DNA of 64,000 nucleotides. Origin: Telmatactis stephensoni. Its lineage: Eukaryota; Cnidaria; Anthozoa; Actiniaria; Isophelliidae. The stretch covers positions 62,001-126,000 of the forward strand of contig JALIZF010001405.1 of NCBI GenBank assembly GCA_029948255.1, written 5' to 3'. This document shows positions 43,263 to 54,245 of the stretch, one piece after another. The notes under the pieces are model-generated. The model was not told where the DNA came from. It made no database searches and was given only the letters and a program-made list of their open reading frames with translations. The position numbers and the translations under genes are program-made. Within the stretch, counting starts at the first letter, position 1; each line of letters begins with the position of its first letter.

Positions 43263-43507
43263 TCTGGAGTTGTTGTTTTTGTAGTTGTTTTCTAAGTCCT
43301 TACCGATCTCGTTGTTCTTTGTAGATGCTTCAAAAGACGTGATAAGGAAAAGAAAAATGAACAAAACGTGAACTGAAGTTAAAATAAAGTAGATTTCTAA
43401 TCATCAAATTAATGAAGGATATCACTGATAAAGATAAGATTGACAAAAACAACCAAGTGTAGAGATATAATGAAATAAACGTTCAGCATGGTAACTTGCT
43501 ACTTTTT

Positions 43508-43800
43508 GATTGGTTTGTTTGTTTGTTCCATCACTTGTTTGTTTGTTTGATCAATTGCTTGTTTGTTTGTTTGTTTGTTTGATTATGTGTTTGTTTGTTT
43601 GATCTTTTGTTTGTTTGTTTGTTTGTTTGTTTGATTATGTTTTTAATTTGTTTGTTTGATTGATCTTTTGTTTGTTTGTTTGATCTTTTGTTTGTTTGTT
43701 TGTTTGTTTGATTATGTTTTTAATTTGTTTGTTTGATTGATCTTTTGTTTGTTTGTTTGTTTGTTTGATCATTTGTTTGTTTGTTTGTTTATTTGTTTGA
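43508..43800. repeat. (TTTG)n array interrupted by GATC-containing spacers
   Basis: Runs of TTTG broken by TTTGATCTTTTG, TTTGATCATTTG and TTTGATTATG. The unit B equivalent at 50834-50935 is much shorter. Confidence 0.9.
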
Positions 43801-45003
43801 TCGTTTGTGTGCTCTTATCATTCATTCATTCATTTGTTTTTACAGCGCCTTTCATAATTATGCGACCTTCAAACTGTCCGTTGGAACTTGGTTTTTCGCT
43901 ACCTCCAACGAAAACAAGCCTCAAAAAAATATGTTAATGATCCCTAAAACCTACCAAATGACCAAATATGATCTTAAGATGATTTATCACAGCTAAATAT
44001 GATTTTAGTATAAGATAGTTTTTTGTATTTTTGATTTTTAATTTTGATCGACGGTAACCAAAACGCATGTTTTTGACTGACACCAAATTTGTTGTGGTCG
44101 CGTAATTACGAAAGGCCGCTGTAAATAATACCCGTGTTCTGATTGGTTGCGTACAGATGATTTTTAAAGACAGAGATTTTGTGACAAAACATTGCCTAAG
44201 TATCAGGCCGTGAGGTTACGAATTGTGGAGAGAGGAGAGGAGGAGAGGGGACCACGTTTAACCAGGATTGGACTTCCTGTTTGTCAGTATTGCACAGAAA
44301 TAATCAACAACCAAGCTGATAAATATGTTAAGACGAGGAATCCCATGTCCATCAAAAGCACTATTTGATCCTCTATCTTGGAAACTTGATGAACTATTCT
44401 GTGCAGTAACCATGCCGTTTTCAGTGATACAAAATGTACCCTATATATATATGACTGAACACTAGAGTACGAACACTAAAACCGAGCAACATAAATAATA
44501 CTAAATAGGCCTATTTTATGCTAATTCTATCGTTTTCTATTGTTTAATTACTGCTATTTAATACTAAAGAAACGGAAAGAAAGAAAGAAAAAGAAAGAAA
44601 GAAAGGAAAAAGAAAAAATATAGAAAGAGGGAAGGAGTCGTTTATCATTTACGTTCTTTTAATTGTTGAACAGCTAGCCGTTCATGTCAGTATTAACAAT
44701 TAGTCAAGGCGTTCTACTGACATATAATACCGAATTGTCTCAGTAATTCTTCCATTTGGGGTACACCCAACAGTTCAGTTCGTAGCAAGCAATTTAGCCT
44801 CACTCGATAGACCTAAGTTTGTAACTTAAAACAATCTGAGTGAATAATAATTGTCGGAACTAGTCATGATATTGACCATAATCCTTTAGTTGACTATTGA
44901 CGCACTAGTTATGAACTTCTAACTGCCGAATTGCTGCATTTAGAGAACTCCCCTATCAGCAAACTTCTTGTAGCAAAAAGCTTTTTCCTAAAAATCGTAA
45001 TAG

Positions 45004-45785
45004 TTAAGGTGGCTCAATATAGTTTCTTTTTTTACCATGCTTCCGTTTTTCACTCAACGAATTGAGCAACTTACTCTTGACCAACCAAAACGGTTTTTAC
45101 ACCAGTTATTTCACTTGAATCCAAGTTTTGATTATTGTCTATTTCACTTCGATTTGTGTTGCCATAGCAACGGTAAACAAAGATGGCTGAAATCAAGTTT
45201 TCTAAAATGTTTTTCGATCCGAACTCGAGCAGCTCTAGACAAGAAACTATATGGGAATAAACCACATACTAACACAAAGAAATTAAGGCTAAATCCAAAA
45301 CGTTTTACCAAGCCATCATTGAATAAATTGCGAAAATATAAATAATGCAAATTTGCCCATTTCCGGTCCTCTATTCCAAATCAATTCAATCAAAGAGTTT
45401 TAATTCTATGTTTTCTACTTTCCCTTGGTATGTACTTTGTTACATGGTATTTGGGTAACCGGGAATTCTTTGAAATCAAGAGATATTTAATTTCAGAAAA
45501 ACTGATTTCAGCCTTATTTTTATATCGTTGCCATGGTAACACCAATTACATTTGAAACTGACAAAAGACAAAAACCTTGACCTCAGTTTATCTACTGACA
45601 GGAAAATTGTTGTGATTAAACTAGGGTAATCTTATCACTTAATAAGCTAAGCAATAAATTTCATTTTTTTAAATTGTTTGTAATTTATTCAAAAACGGCT
45701 TGGTAAAATTTTTAAATTCTTCCTTAATTTCTTTGACTTAGTGTGCAGTTTATTGCCAATATAGTTCCTTGTCTAGAGCTACTCT
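45004..45785. mobile_element. One-ended copy of a TTAA-flanked inverted-repeat element
   Basis: Begins TTAAGGTGGCTCAATATAG, then a long arm containing GCCATAGCAACGGTAAACAAAG. The inverse arm (about 45660-45785) stops early at CTTGTCTAGAGCT, so roughly 220 bp of the right end is missing. Same family as 47374-48353. Confidence 0.7.
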
Positions 45786-46039
45786 ATAAAGTTAACTGGA
45801 TAGCAAATATATCCTCATGATCAAAGAAAACTTGATGACCAGGTTGTGTACCTAAACCTAAACCCTTTTAACGGTTTGTTAACGGTTAGTTAAAGTAAGT
45901 TTGCATTTTGTTTTCATCATGCCACGAATTCTAATTAATACATTTTATAGTGAATGCTTTGTCTAGACTTCTTATACCTAAAAAAACCTTTGTTTTTCTT
46001 TGTATCGTCGCTCTTTTGCTAAATCATCTTACATTAAAA

Positions 46040-46403
46040 GAGGGTCTGGCAACTGACAACTGACAAATGGCCCAAAATTTAACTGACAACCGACAAATGC
46101 CTTAGAATTTAAATGGCAACTGACATTTGTGTAGCCTGCTTTTAACTGACAATTCAACCCAAATCCGAAAAAATAGTCGTTTTTCTCCATAACCCATCTC
46201 TCCCAGGGACAGTTGCATGTGACAAAGTTCAAGTGGATGTCAAATTGCTGAATTTTGGTCGTAAAACTGGATTAGAAAGAAAAAATGCCATGAGAAATAA
46301 ATAAAAGCCTTTGTTAATCATTAATTTCCATTTAACTGACAACTGACAAAAAGGCCAAAATTTAAGTGACAACTGACATTTGCACACCCCCATCCAGACC
46401 CTC
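46040..46403. mobile_element. 364-bp inverted-repeat insertion with 6-bp duplication, absent from unit A
   Basis: Ends GAGGGTCTGG and CCAGACCCTC are perfect inverses. TTAAAA is duplicated (46034-46039 and 46404-46409). Unit A keeps the undisrupted site at about 40331. The body is full of AACTGACAACTGACA-type repeats, with an interior that reads in both directions. Confidence 0.85.
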
Positions 46404-46697
46404 TTAAAAGTCAACAGAACCTTTCAGTAAGTTTTCCAATTTGAAACACGAAACATTAGTTCTAAATGAAAACCGCCTCTAATTAAAATCATTTTCTCCC
46501 ATGCATTAAACTGCGAAAGGACTTGACAACACACTACTTCCGAAAACAATTCAAACAGTGTCACAGTTCACGATAAAACTTGTTACGACGTTAACAATAC
46601 ATTGTATAATTATATCATCTCTAACGTAGCTCTAAGCACACTTAGTCATTCATTTGAACTACTGCTACGACAAAAGAAGGGAGTAAAAACGCTCAAC

Positions 46698-49600
46698 ATG
46701 AAATTCATTTCGTTTATTGCACTGGTCTTTTCTTTGATGTCAATTGGGACATCAAGGATGGAAAATCAAGGTATGTCAACTCAACTCACCGCAGAAATCC
46801 ACCTGTTGCAAAAGCATCACTTTATCCGGCCCGTAAATCACTGCAGATTTCCTCTTGTGGGTCTCATAATTCTTAACTCAAGAATTTCTCAAGAATTGAA
46901 ATAGTTCCCGAGACTGACAAGAATTTCTTGCTAAAATGTTTAGATATTTTAACTGTCTTTTATTTTAACCATAAAAATTAAACTGATTGAGTTTCAAATT
47001 CGATTTTAGAATTCCAAGCGGACGACATCGAAAAGCGTGCCACAAAAACGGATCTTCTCAGCAAAACCAGCTGTCGATACTTGAAGATCCATGGATACTT
47101 CAAGAAGATTCCCGCTTTGAAAAAGCTGTGCCTTGCGACATTTCGTAAGTTAAAAAATAAGATATGCTCGTAGCCCTCGATACATTGCTGGGTGTGCTAC
47201 CAGCGTCTTATAGCAGCAACACTTATACTTGTTTTAGTTGAGATTTTTATTTTGACGTTTTCAGCCACAAAGAAAAGCTTTCAGTGTACTTTATTTTCGT
47301 GTAGAGCGTCAATTAGATGCGTTCTGAACACTGTGCTACGCCTTCGAGTTTCTTTCAAAAAGAATGTACTTAAGGTGTCTCGATATAGTTTTGTATTATC
47401 CCTGCTTCCGTTTTTCATTCCACGAATTGAGGAACTTACTCTTGACCAACTAAAACGGTTCTTAAACCAGTTATTGGATTTGAACTGATCAAAGTTTATA
47501 ATTTTGTCTATTTCTAATCGATTTGTGTTGCCATAGCAACGGTGAACAAAGATGGCTGAAATCAAGTTTTCTAAGATATTTTTCGAACTCGAGCAGCTCT
47601 AGACAAGGGACTATATGGACAATAAACTACATACTAACACAAAGAAATTAAGGCTGAATTCAAAACTTTTTACCAAGCCGTTTTTGAATAAATCGCGAAA
47701 ACATAAATAATGCGAATTTGCCAATTTCCGGTCCTTTATTCCAAACCACTTCAATCAAAGAGTTTTAATTCTATGTTATCTACTTTACCTTGGTATGTAC
47801 TTTGTTACATAGTATTTGAGTGCCTGGAATTCTTTGAAATCAAGAGATATTTCAGAAAAACTGATTTCAGCCTTATTTTTATATCGTTGCCATGGTAACA
47901 CCAGTTAAACTAAAACTGACAAAAAACAAAACCTTGACCTCAGTATGTCTACTAACAGGAAAATCATTTTGATTAAACTAGGGTAAGCTTATCACTTTAT
48001 AAACTAATCACTAAATTTCATTTTTGAATTGTTTGCAATTTATTCAAAAACGGCTTGGTAAACATTTTTGAATTGTACCTTAATTTCTTTGCCTTACTGT
48101 GCAGTTTATTGCCCATGTAGTCCCTTGTCTAGAACTTTTCGAGTTCGAGAGATATTTTAGAAAAATTGATTTTAGCCATCTTTGTTTACCGTCGCTATGG
48201 CAACACAAATCAAAGTGGAATAGACACAAATATAAACTTTGGTTCAAGTCCAATAACTGGTGTAAAAACCGTTTTGGTTGGTCAAGAGCAAGTTGCTCAA
48301 TTCGTGAAGTGAAAAAAGGAAGCTTGGTCAATAAAAGACTATATCGAGCCACCTTAATGACCTTATATGCTGCCGTACATAATGTAAAGCTACATTACGG
48401 GAAGTAACACTTCCCTACACATCAAAAATGAAACATATTTTTTTGATCAATGAGATTATTAAATTTCGTTGAAAGATTTCAATTCAAGCTTACCTTTTCC
48501 AAGCCCCCATTTTTATATTCTTTTATCTTTTTGTCGTTTTCAGACTGCAATGACCGTCTCTCACAGAACAGTTGCAAGATCGTGAAAAAGATAAAGGAGT
48601 GCAAGAATAACTCCAAATTGAGCCTCGTTTACTGCCCGTTTACATGTAACAAATGTTGTAAGTAATATTTTAACAATATAATAATATTAATTTATAACGC
48701 GCAAATTCAACTTGGCGTTTTCACAGTAGAACAATCAAGAACAAAAGAAGTAGGCATAGCGATGGTTTATGATCTGCAAGCCGGTCGAGTATTATAGTTT
48801 GTTTTGCAGAAAACAGGTTTTTTTCTAGTAACAAGAGACCATAATACTAAGAATAACTCCAAATTGAGCCTCGTTTACTGCCCGTTTACATGTAACAAAT
48901 GTTGTAAGTAATATTTTAACAATATAATAATATTAATTTATAACGCGCAAATTCAACTTGGCGTTTTCACAGTAGAACAATCAAGAACAAAAGAAGTAGG
49001 CATAGCGATGGTTTATGATCTGCAAGCCGGTCGAGTATTATAGTTTGTTTTGCAGAAAACAGGTTTTTTTCTAGTAACAAGAGACCATAATACTAAGAAT
49101 AACTCCAAATTGAGCCTCGTTTACTGCCCGTTTACATGTAACAAATGTTGTAAGTAATATTTTAACAATATAATAATATTAATTTATAACGCGCAAATTC
49201 AACTTGGCGTTTTCACAGTAGAACAATCAAGAACAAAAGAAGTAGGCATAGCGATGGTTTATGATCTGCAAGCCGATCGAGTATTATAGTTTGTTTTGCA
49301 GAAAACAGGTTTTTTTCTAGTAACAAGAGACCATAATACTAAGCCGGAGAGATAATACTAAGAGAGCAAAACTCAGTATTGATGTCTGTGCGATGTTCGA
49401 GGCGACTAAGGCTATTTTTAGTAATTTCGTCATCGCGTGCGCAAGGCTCTTAAACAATAGAATTCAAAAGCCGACAGAAGCAAACAAACAGACATCGCAC
49501 AGAGATCAATACCGAGCTTCGCTCTCTTTGGTTTTGTTGTTAGTAATTGTAAGTTGGTGCGACATTGCGCAGTCGTGATTTCGTGAAAGTTACTCTTCGG

Positions 49601-50143
49601 TTACTTTACGTTTCAAATTTTTCATCGTAGAACACACGAACACAGTAAACGCACAAATTGAATGATTAATAGACCTGTGTTCTTTAAATAGACTACTGTA
49701 ATGAGGGACCTCTTGGAATGGAAAATGGAGCCATTCCTGACTCAAGCTTCAAGGCCTCTTCGATCTACGGTTCTAGCTACCCCCCATACTCTGCAAGGCT
49801 GAACAGCAAGAAGAATAATGGTTTAGGTTGGGCGCCCAGGACAAATGCAGCGGGGCAGTGGATACAAGTTGATTTGAGCAAGCCAACTCAAGTGACCGCA
49901 GTGGCCACACAAGGTAGGAAAGTAAATGGTGAATGGGTGAAGAGCTACAGCCTGCAGTACAGCGATGATGGTACAACGTTCACCAACTATCAGGGCGGTA
50001 AAGTCTTTAAAGCAAACAGTAACTACAACACTGTGGTCAAAAATATCATCAAACCAGCCATCTACGCCAGGTATATCAGATTGATTCCCAAGACCTACCA
50101 CAGCTTTAAGACAATGAGAATGGAACTGTACGGGTGTAGATAA
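46698..50143 (+). CDS. Secreted ShKT-like + F5/8C (discoidin) protein, copy B
   Basis: Four exons: 46698-46770, 47010-47144, 48544-48657 and 49692-50143 (TAA 50141-50143), about 257 residues, all introns phase 1. Exon 1 is a signal peptide. Exon 2 has a dibasic KR site about 9 residues in, as in a propeptide, then a short basic Cys-containing segment. Exon 3 shows six cysteines in ShKT order (C-x8-C-x8-C-x10-C-x3-C-x2-C, ending CPFTCNKC). Exon 4 is an F5/8C domain of about 145 residues with GPLGMENGAIPDS, WIQVDL, SYSLQYSDDG and MRMELYGC. F5/8C domains bind sugars or membranes outside the cell. ShKT domains occur in channel-blocking toxins but also in many non-toxic secreted proteins; nothing here settles which. 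Intron 2 carries a TTAA element, intron 3 a 246-bp triplication. The domain pairing is typical of cnidarians. Confidence 0.85.
47374..48353. mobile_element. TTAA-flanked inverted-repeat element (Kolobok- or piggyBac-like, non-autonomous) in copy B intron 2
   Basis: Starts GGTGTCTCGATATAG and ends CTATATCGAGCCACC, flanked by TTAA (47370-47373 and 48354-48357). Arms of about 320 bp contain TTGCCATAGCAACGGTGAAC and its inverse around a spacer of similar length. TTAA flanks suit Kolobok or piggyBac; no transposase is present. Absent at the same place in unit A. Confidence 0.75.
48603..49340. repeat. Three tandem 246-bp units containing half of the ShKT exon
   Basis: AAGAATAACTCC recurs at 48603, 48849 and 49095, exactly 246 bp apart. 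Each unit holds the last 55 bases of exon 3, its donor GTAAGT, and intron sequence up to CATAATACT. The copies are nearly identical, so expansion is recent. Units 2 and 3 lack the exon's acceptor. Confidence 0.9.
49324..49537. mobile_element. Inverted-repeat MITE in the last intron of copy B
   Basis: Equivalent of 41827-42040: CAAGAGACCATAATACTAAG at the left and GAGCTTCGCTCTCTT towards the right. Its left end was caught up in the 246-bp triplication. Confidence 0.65.
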
Positions 50144-51549
50144 GGTCAGTTACAAGTCCCATTGATGTTAATAGTGTTTATGAAATAACTATCATATAAC
50201 GCGCGCTCTCATTGGCCGGAGGACGCGTATACTGCGAACTCTAAATATCCACACAGCACGCACGCTCGCACTTTTTAAATATTTTGTCAGTGTAAATGAA
50301 TACTAAATATGCTCGGAAACAATGCTGTAAAAAGATAAATAAAAAACTTGCCTGCTGTGCTGTGTGCAGATTTAGAACACACGGGGATTGATCAGAGCAC
50401 TCGAGGGGGAGGGGGACGGGAGTGTGCGGTGTGGATGGAACTACTTTGGACTAGAAAATATGATTTTCTCTTTTTATTTCTCTTTAAATTATACATTTTT
50501 CAGACCAGAATGGTTGTTGCAGTGGTACGTTTGGAGCACTTTTTTGTTTGTTTGTTTGTTTGTTTGTTTGTTTGTTTGTTTGTTTGTTTGTTTGTCTGGA
50601 GTTGTTGATTTTGTAGTTGTTTTCTAAGTCCTTACCGATCCCGTTGTTCTTTGTAGATGCTTCAAAAGACGTGACAAGGAAAAGAAAAATGAACAAAACG
50701 TGAAAGTTAAAATAAAGTAGATTTCTAATCATCAAATGAAGGATACCACTGATAAAGATAAGATTGACAAAAACAATCAAGTGTAGAGATATAATGAAAT
50801 AAACGTTCAGCATGGTAACTTGCTCTTTGATTGGTTTGTTTGTTTGTTTGATCATGTGTTTGTTTGTTTGTTTGATCTTTTGTTTGTTTGTTTGTTTGAT
50901 CATTTGTTTGTTTGTTTGATCGTTTGTGTGCTTGCATTGTTTATTCATTCATTCATTCATTCATTCATTTGTTGTATGTTTTTACAGCGCCTTTCATAAT
51001 TATGCGACCTTCAAACCGTCAGTTGGAACTTGGTTTTTCGCTACCTCCAACGAAAACAAGCCTCAAAAATATGTTAATTAATGATCTCTAAAACCTACCA
51101 AATGACCAAATATGATCTTAAGATGATTTATAACAGCTAAATATGATTTTAGTATAAGATAGTTTTTTGTATTTTTGATTTTTAATTTTGATCGACGGTA
51201 ACCAAAACGCATGTTTTTGACTGACGCCAAATTTGTTGTGGTCGCGTAATTACGAAAGGCGGCACTGTAAATAATACCTGTGCTCTGATTGGTTGCGCAC
51301 AGATGTTTATAAAAGACAGAGATTTTGTGCATGACAAAACATCGCCTAAGCATCAGGCCGTGAGGTTACGAATTGTGGAGAGGGGAGGGGAGGGGACCAG
51401 ACCAAATTTAACCATGCCAGGATTGAACGACTTCTTGTTTATCACTTTTGCGCAGAAATAATGAACTACCAAGCTGATAAATATTTTAAGATGAGGAATC
51501 CCATATCCATCAAAAGCACTCTTTTATCCTCTATCTTGGAAACTTGATG
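50144..51549. other. 3' flank of gene copy B
   Basis: Follows 42645-44391 closely, with shorter (TTTG)n arrays (50543-50596 and 50834-50935) and an AATAAA at about 50800. No additional gene. Confidence 0.55.
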
Positions 51550-51556
51550 AACTATT

Positions 51557-53130
51557 TGAAACTCATTGTCAACGCCTAATAAATTTCAAAGGCTGATTAT
51601 ATATCAAATTAAAGCTCATATTGAGTACATTCCAAAAATATATTATAGCAATGCCGGAATGGTAGCTCAAGGGTATCACGTGACCTCAAAGTTTGGGGAA
51701 TTATGGTGGTACCATCGGCCGATTTTTTTGGAACTTGGCTCATGGACTATATATATTTCTCGTATCCGAAACAACGAAAAATGATAAGTTTAGGTTCAAT
51801 AACATTTTAGGTTTTTTATGTTTTAGAAATTAAACAGCAGCAACTGCAAGGGGAAACTTAATTGCCAAAAAAAATCTACTCTCTCCATTAACTTTATTTG
51901 CTGCCATCCAAAAATGCAAGTCGTTTAGTTAGAAAAAGGACAAAATATAGCCCGCCACGGCATTGCCTGCCAATCGAGTAATGAATATGCAGCCCGAGCT
52001 TAAAGAGAGAAATTCAATAGAATTGTTTATTCACGATTTTCCGTTGTTGCGCTGCTCTGAAAAGGCTTTCAACCCTTCTGATTTGCATTCCGGTACGATG
52101 TTGTACCGGAGCTGCGCGAAAATCGGCGTTGCAACACCCAGTGCCGCTTCATGCAAAGTCAAGTCGATGTTGCTAGTCACTCCAAGGTGTGTGACATATG
52201 GAGGAAAACATAGGTGAAAATGTCGGAACATGTCGTTGTTCTCCATCCTAATTAAGTTAGGGGTATTCTTTGTAAATCCCTAGGTCCCTTGCACAGATTG
52301 TTCTTTGGTGCATGGCGATTTCATGATTCCTAGATGATTAAATTTATCTTATTTTCACTACTAAAAACTCCGCCAATTCGCACCACGCGTGACTATTGAG
52401 CGTTACTTCCCACGGGAATGTTTGCTTAGAATGTTCTGCGTTCCCACGCGCGCTTTCTAATTAGCCTATTTAAGAGTTAACTCTCTCCATTTCGGGGGCA
52501 TTTCGACAAAGTCTCCATCAAGGCCTCTTCAAAGATTTCTTCTGTTGTTTTTTCCTGGCGTCGCCGAAGCAACCTATCTCTCATCCCTTCAAGAACTTAG
52601 CTCACTCCTTGGCCTCAGCGAAATAAGAAAGCGAAACAAAGAACCAGCTGTCTGTATGGTAAGAGTAGAAGCAATACTTGCACTCTATTCAAGAAGAGTC
52701 AAAATAATGTACGACACATTAGGTACTTCTAGTCTTCATCTTCGTTGTAATTCGTTTCATACTTTTTTCACTCGATTTTAATTATATTTCTTTAGTATTC
52801 AATGCTGTTTTTGGCTCCTGGTTTGCCTTAGCGCTTCCATAAGTTTGCTGTTTTCGTCTAAGCCTATTTTATTCATATTCGTGCTCTTTCCAATAGTTCA
52901 GCGAATTTGCATTCAGGGCATCATCTCCTCCCTCGGGATTCGTCTTTCAAATTGTGAATTCGTTTAGTTCTCTATAATTAATGGCAACTTTTAGGATTTT
53001 TATTAGTTGTGTTCATCTCTAGTAAGCGCAAACTTTTTTCTAGTATACCTTCTTATTTATTCAGTTTAATTTGTTTTAGTCAGTTTATCTTATGAAAGTA
53101 CACGTGCAATCCTTTCAAATTGTGTATAAG
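51557..53130. other. Single-copy flank with no recognised gene
   Basis: AT-rich. 52157-52300 recurs as a direct repeat at 56037-56176. A frame of 78 codons (52545-52781) has a donor-like GTAAGAG at about 52658 and could hide a small exon, but has no domain. Confidence 0.4.
52157..52300. repeat. Dispersed direct repeat, copy 1
   Basis: About 140 bp beginning AGTCAAGTCGATGTTG and containing GTGAAAATGTCGGAACATG matches 56037-56176 at high identity. Nature unknown. Confidence 0.75.
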
Positions 53131-53404
53131 CAAGAGACCATAATACTAAGAGAGCGAAATTCAGTATTGGTGTCTGTGCGATGTTCATGGCGGCTAAGGC
53201 TATTTTTAGTAACTTTGCCATCGCGCGCGCAAGGCTCTCAAACAATAGAATTTGATTTTTGACGTGCGTGCGGACGGGACCGTTTGCTTTCAGTTTTTGA
53301 ATTCTATTGTTTAAGAGCTTTGCGCGCGCGATGGCGAAGTCCGCCACGAACATCGCACAGACATCAATACTGAGTTTCGCTCTCTTAGTATTATGGTCTC
53401 TTGG
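53131..53404. mobile_element. Foldback MITE of the CAAGAGACC family
   Basis: Arms of about 115-120 bp start CAAGAGACCATAATACTAAG and are inverted at the right end; both contain TCGCGCGCGCAA-type blocks. GTATAA lies outside both ends (53124-53129 and 53405-53410), perhaps the target duplication. Compact version of the elements in the last introns of copies A and B. Confidence 0.75.
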
Positions 53405-53637
53405 TATAATATTTTGCGCTGCTTCACAGTAAATTATTAGCAGTCTATCAGTACGGTTCGAGTGGCTACGCGCCACGCAAAATTCCTCGGGTCACTTGTC
53501 GTCACAGTACACTGATCTCAACATAGCTGCATACTGTAAGCACATCAATTTAATTTTACTAACCATCGGAAAGAGATTTGCGCTGTGTGTCGGAATAGTG
53601 GGTGGAAATCTCTCCAACAGAGAATTCAGCTATGTAT

Positions 53638-54245
53638 CGGCCTAATGAATATGAGACCGTTTATCGGCATAGTGATATGGCCGTGTGTCGGTATATAGTA
53701 AGTATGGCCGTGTGTCGGTATAATGAATATGGCCGTGTGTCGGTATAGTAAAAATAGCCGTGTATCGACATAGTACGTAAATATGGCCGTGTGTCGGCAT
53801 AGTAAATATGACCATGTGTCGGTATAGTAAATATGGCCGTGTGTCGACATAGTAAATATGGCCGTGAGTCGGTATAGTAAATATGGCCGTGTGTTGGTAT
53901 AGTAAATATGACCATGTGTCGGTATAGTAAATATGGCCGTGTACATATCGGTATGTAGTGAATATGGCCGTGTGTCCTTATAGTAAATATGGCCGTGTGT
54001 CGGTATAGTAAATATGGCCGTTTGTCGGTAAAGTAAATATGGCCGTTTGTCGACATAGTAAATATGACCGTGTATCGGCATAGTAAATATGACCGTGTAT
54101 CGGCTTATAGTGAATATGGCCGTGAGTCTGTATATAGTATATGGCCGTGTGTCGGCATAGTAAATATGACCGTGTATCGGTATATAGTGAATATGGCCGT
54201 GAGTCGGTATAGTAAATATGGCCGTGTGTCGGTATAATGAATATG
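53638..54245. repeat. 25-bp minisatellite, about 24 copies
   Basis: Units of about 24-26 bp around GTAAATATGGCCGTGTGTCGG. Variants include TGACCGTGTATCGG and GGCCGTTTGTCGG. Frames such as THGHIYYTDTRPYLL on the minus strand come from the array and are not genes. Confidence 0.9.

Larger units (their letters stand above)
42645..44391. other. 3' flank of gene copy A
   Basis: Matches 50144-51549. An AATAAA at about 43475 could be the poly(A) signal. A segment of about 115 bp (about 42935-43060) is absent from unit B. (TTTG)n arrays lie at 43137-43262 and 43508-43800. No further gene. Confidence 0.55.
37278..51556. repeat. Tandem segmental duplication, two units of about 7.1 kb
   Basis: Unit A (37278-44398) and unit B (44392-51556) match along most of their length in the same order: CTGTGCAGTAACC, CAGCTAGCCGTTCATGTCAGTA, the four gene exons, the TTTG arrays and GATCGACGGTAACCAAAACG. 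At the left edge, the A/B junction and the right edge the same AACTATT occurs (37278-37284, 44392-44398, 51550-51556). Sequence enters with CTGTGC and leaves with GATGAACTATT. Unit B lacks DXO exon 1 and promoter. Confidence 0.9.

Noticed and set aside
43025..43324. Frames rich in VCLFVCLFVCL
   Set aside because: They translate the (TTTG)n microsatellite.
52545..52781. 78-codon frame with a donor-like GTAAGAG inside
   Set aside because: No recognisable domain, no partner exon and no promoter that I can support.
53638..54245. A CRISPR array
   Set aside because: Units are contiguous with no unique spacers, and the genome is clearly eukaryotic.
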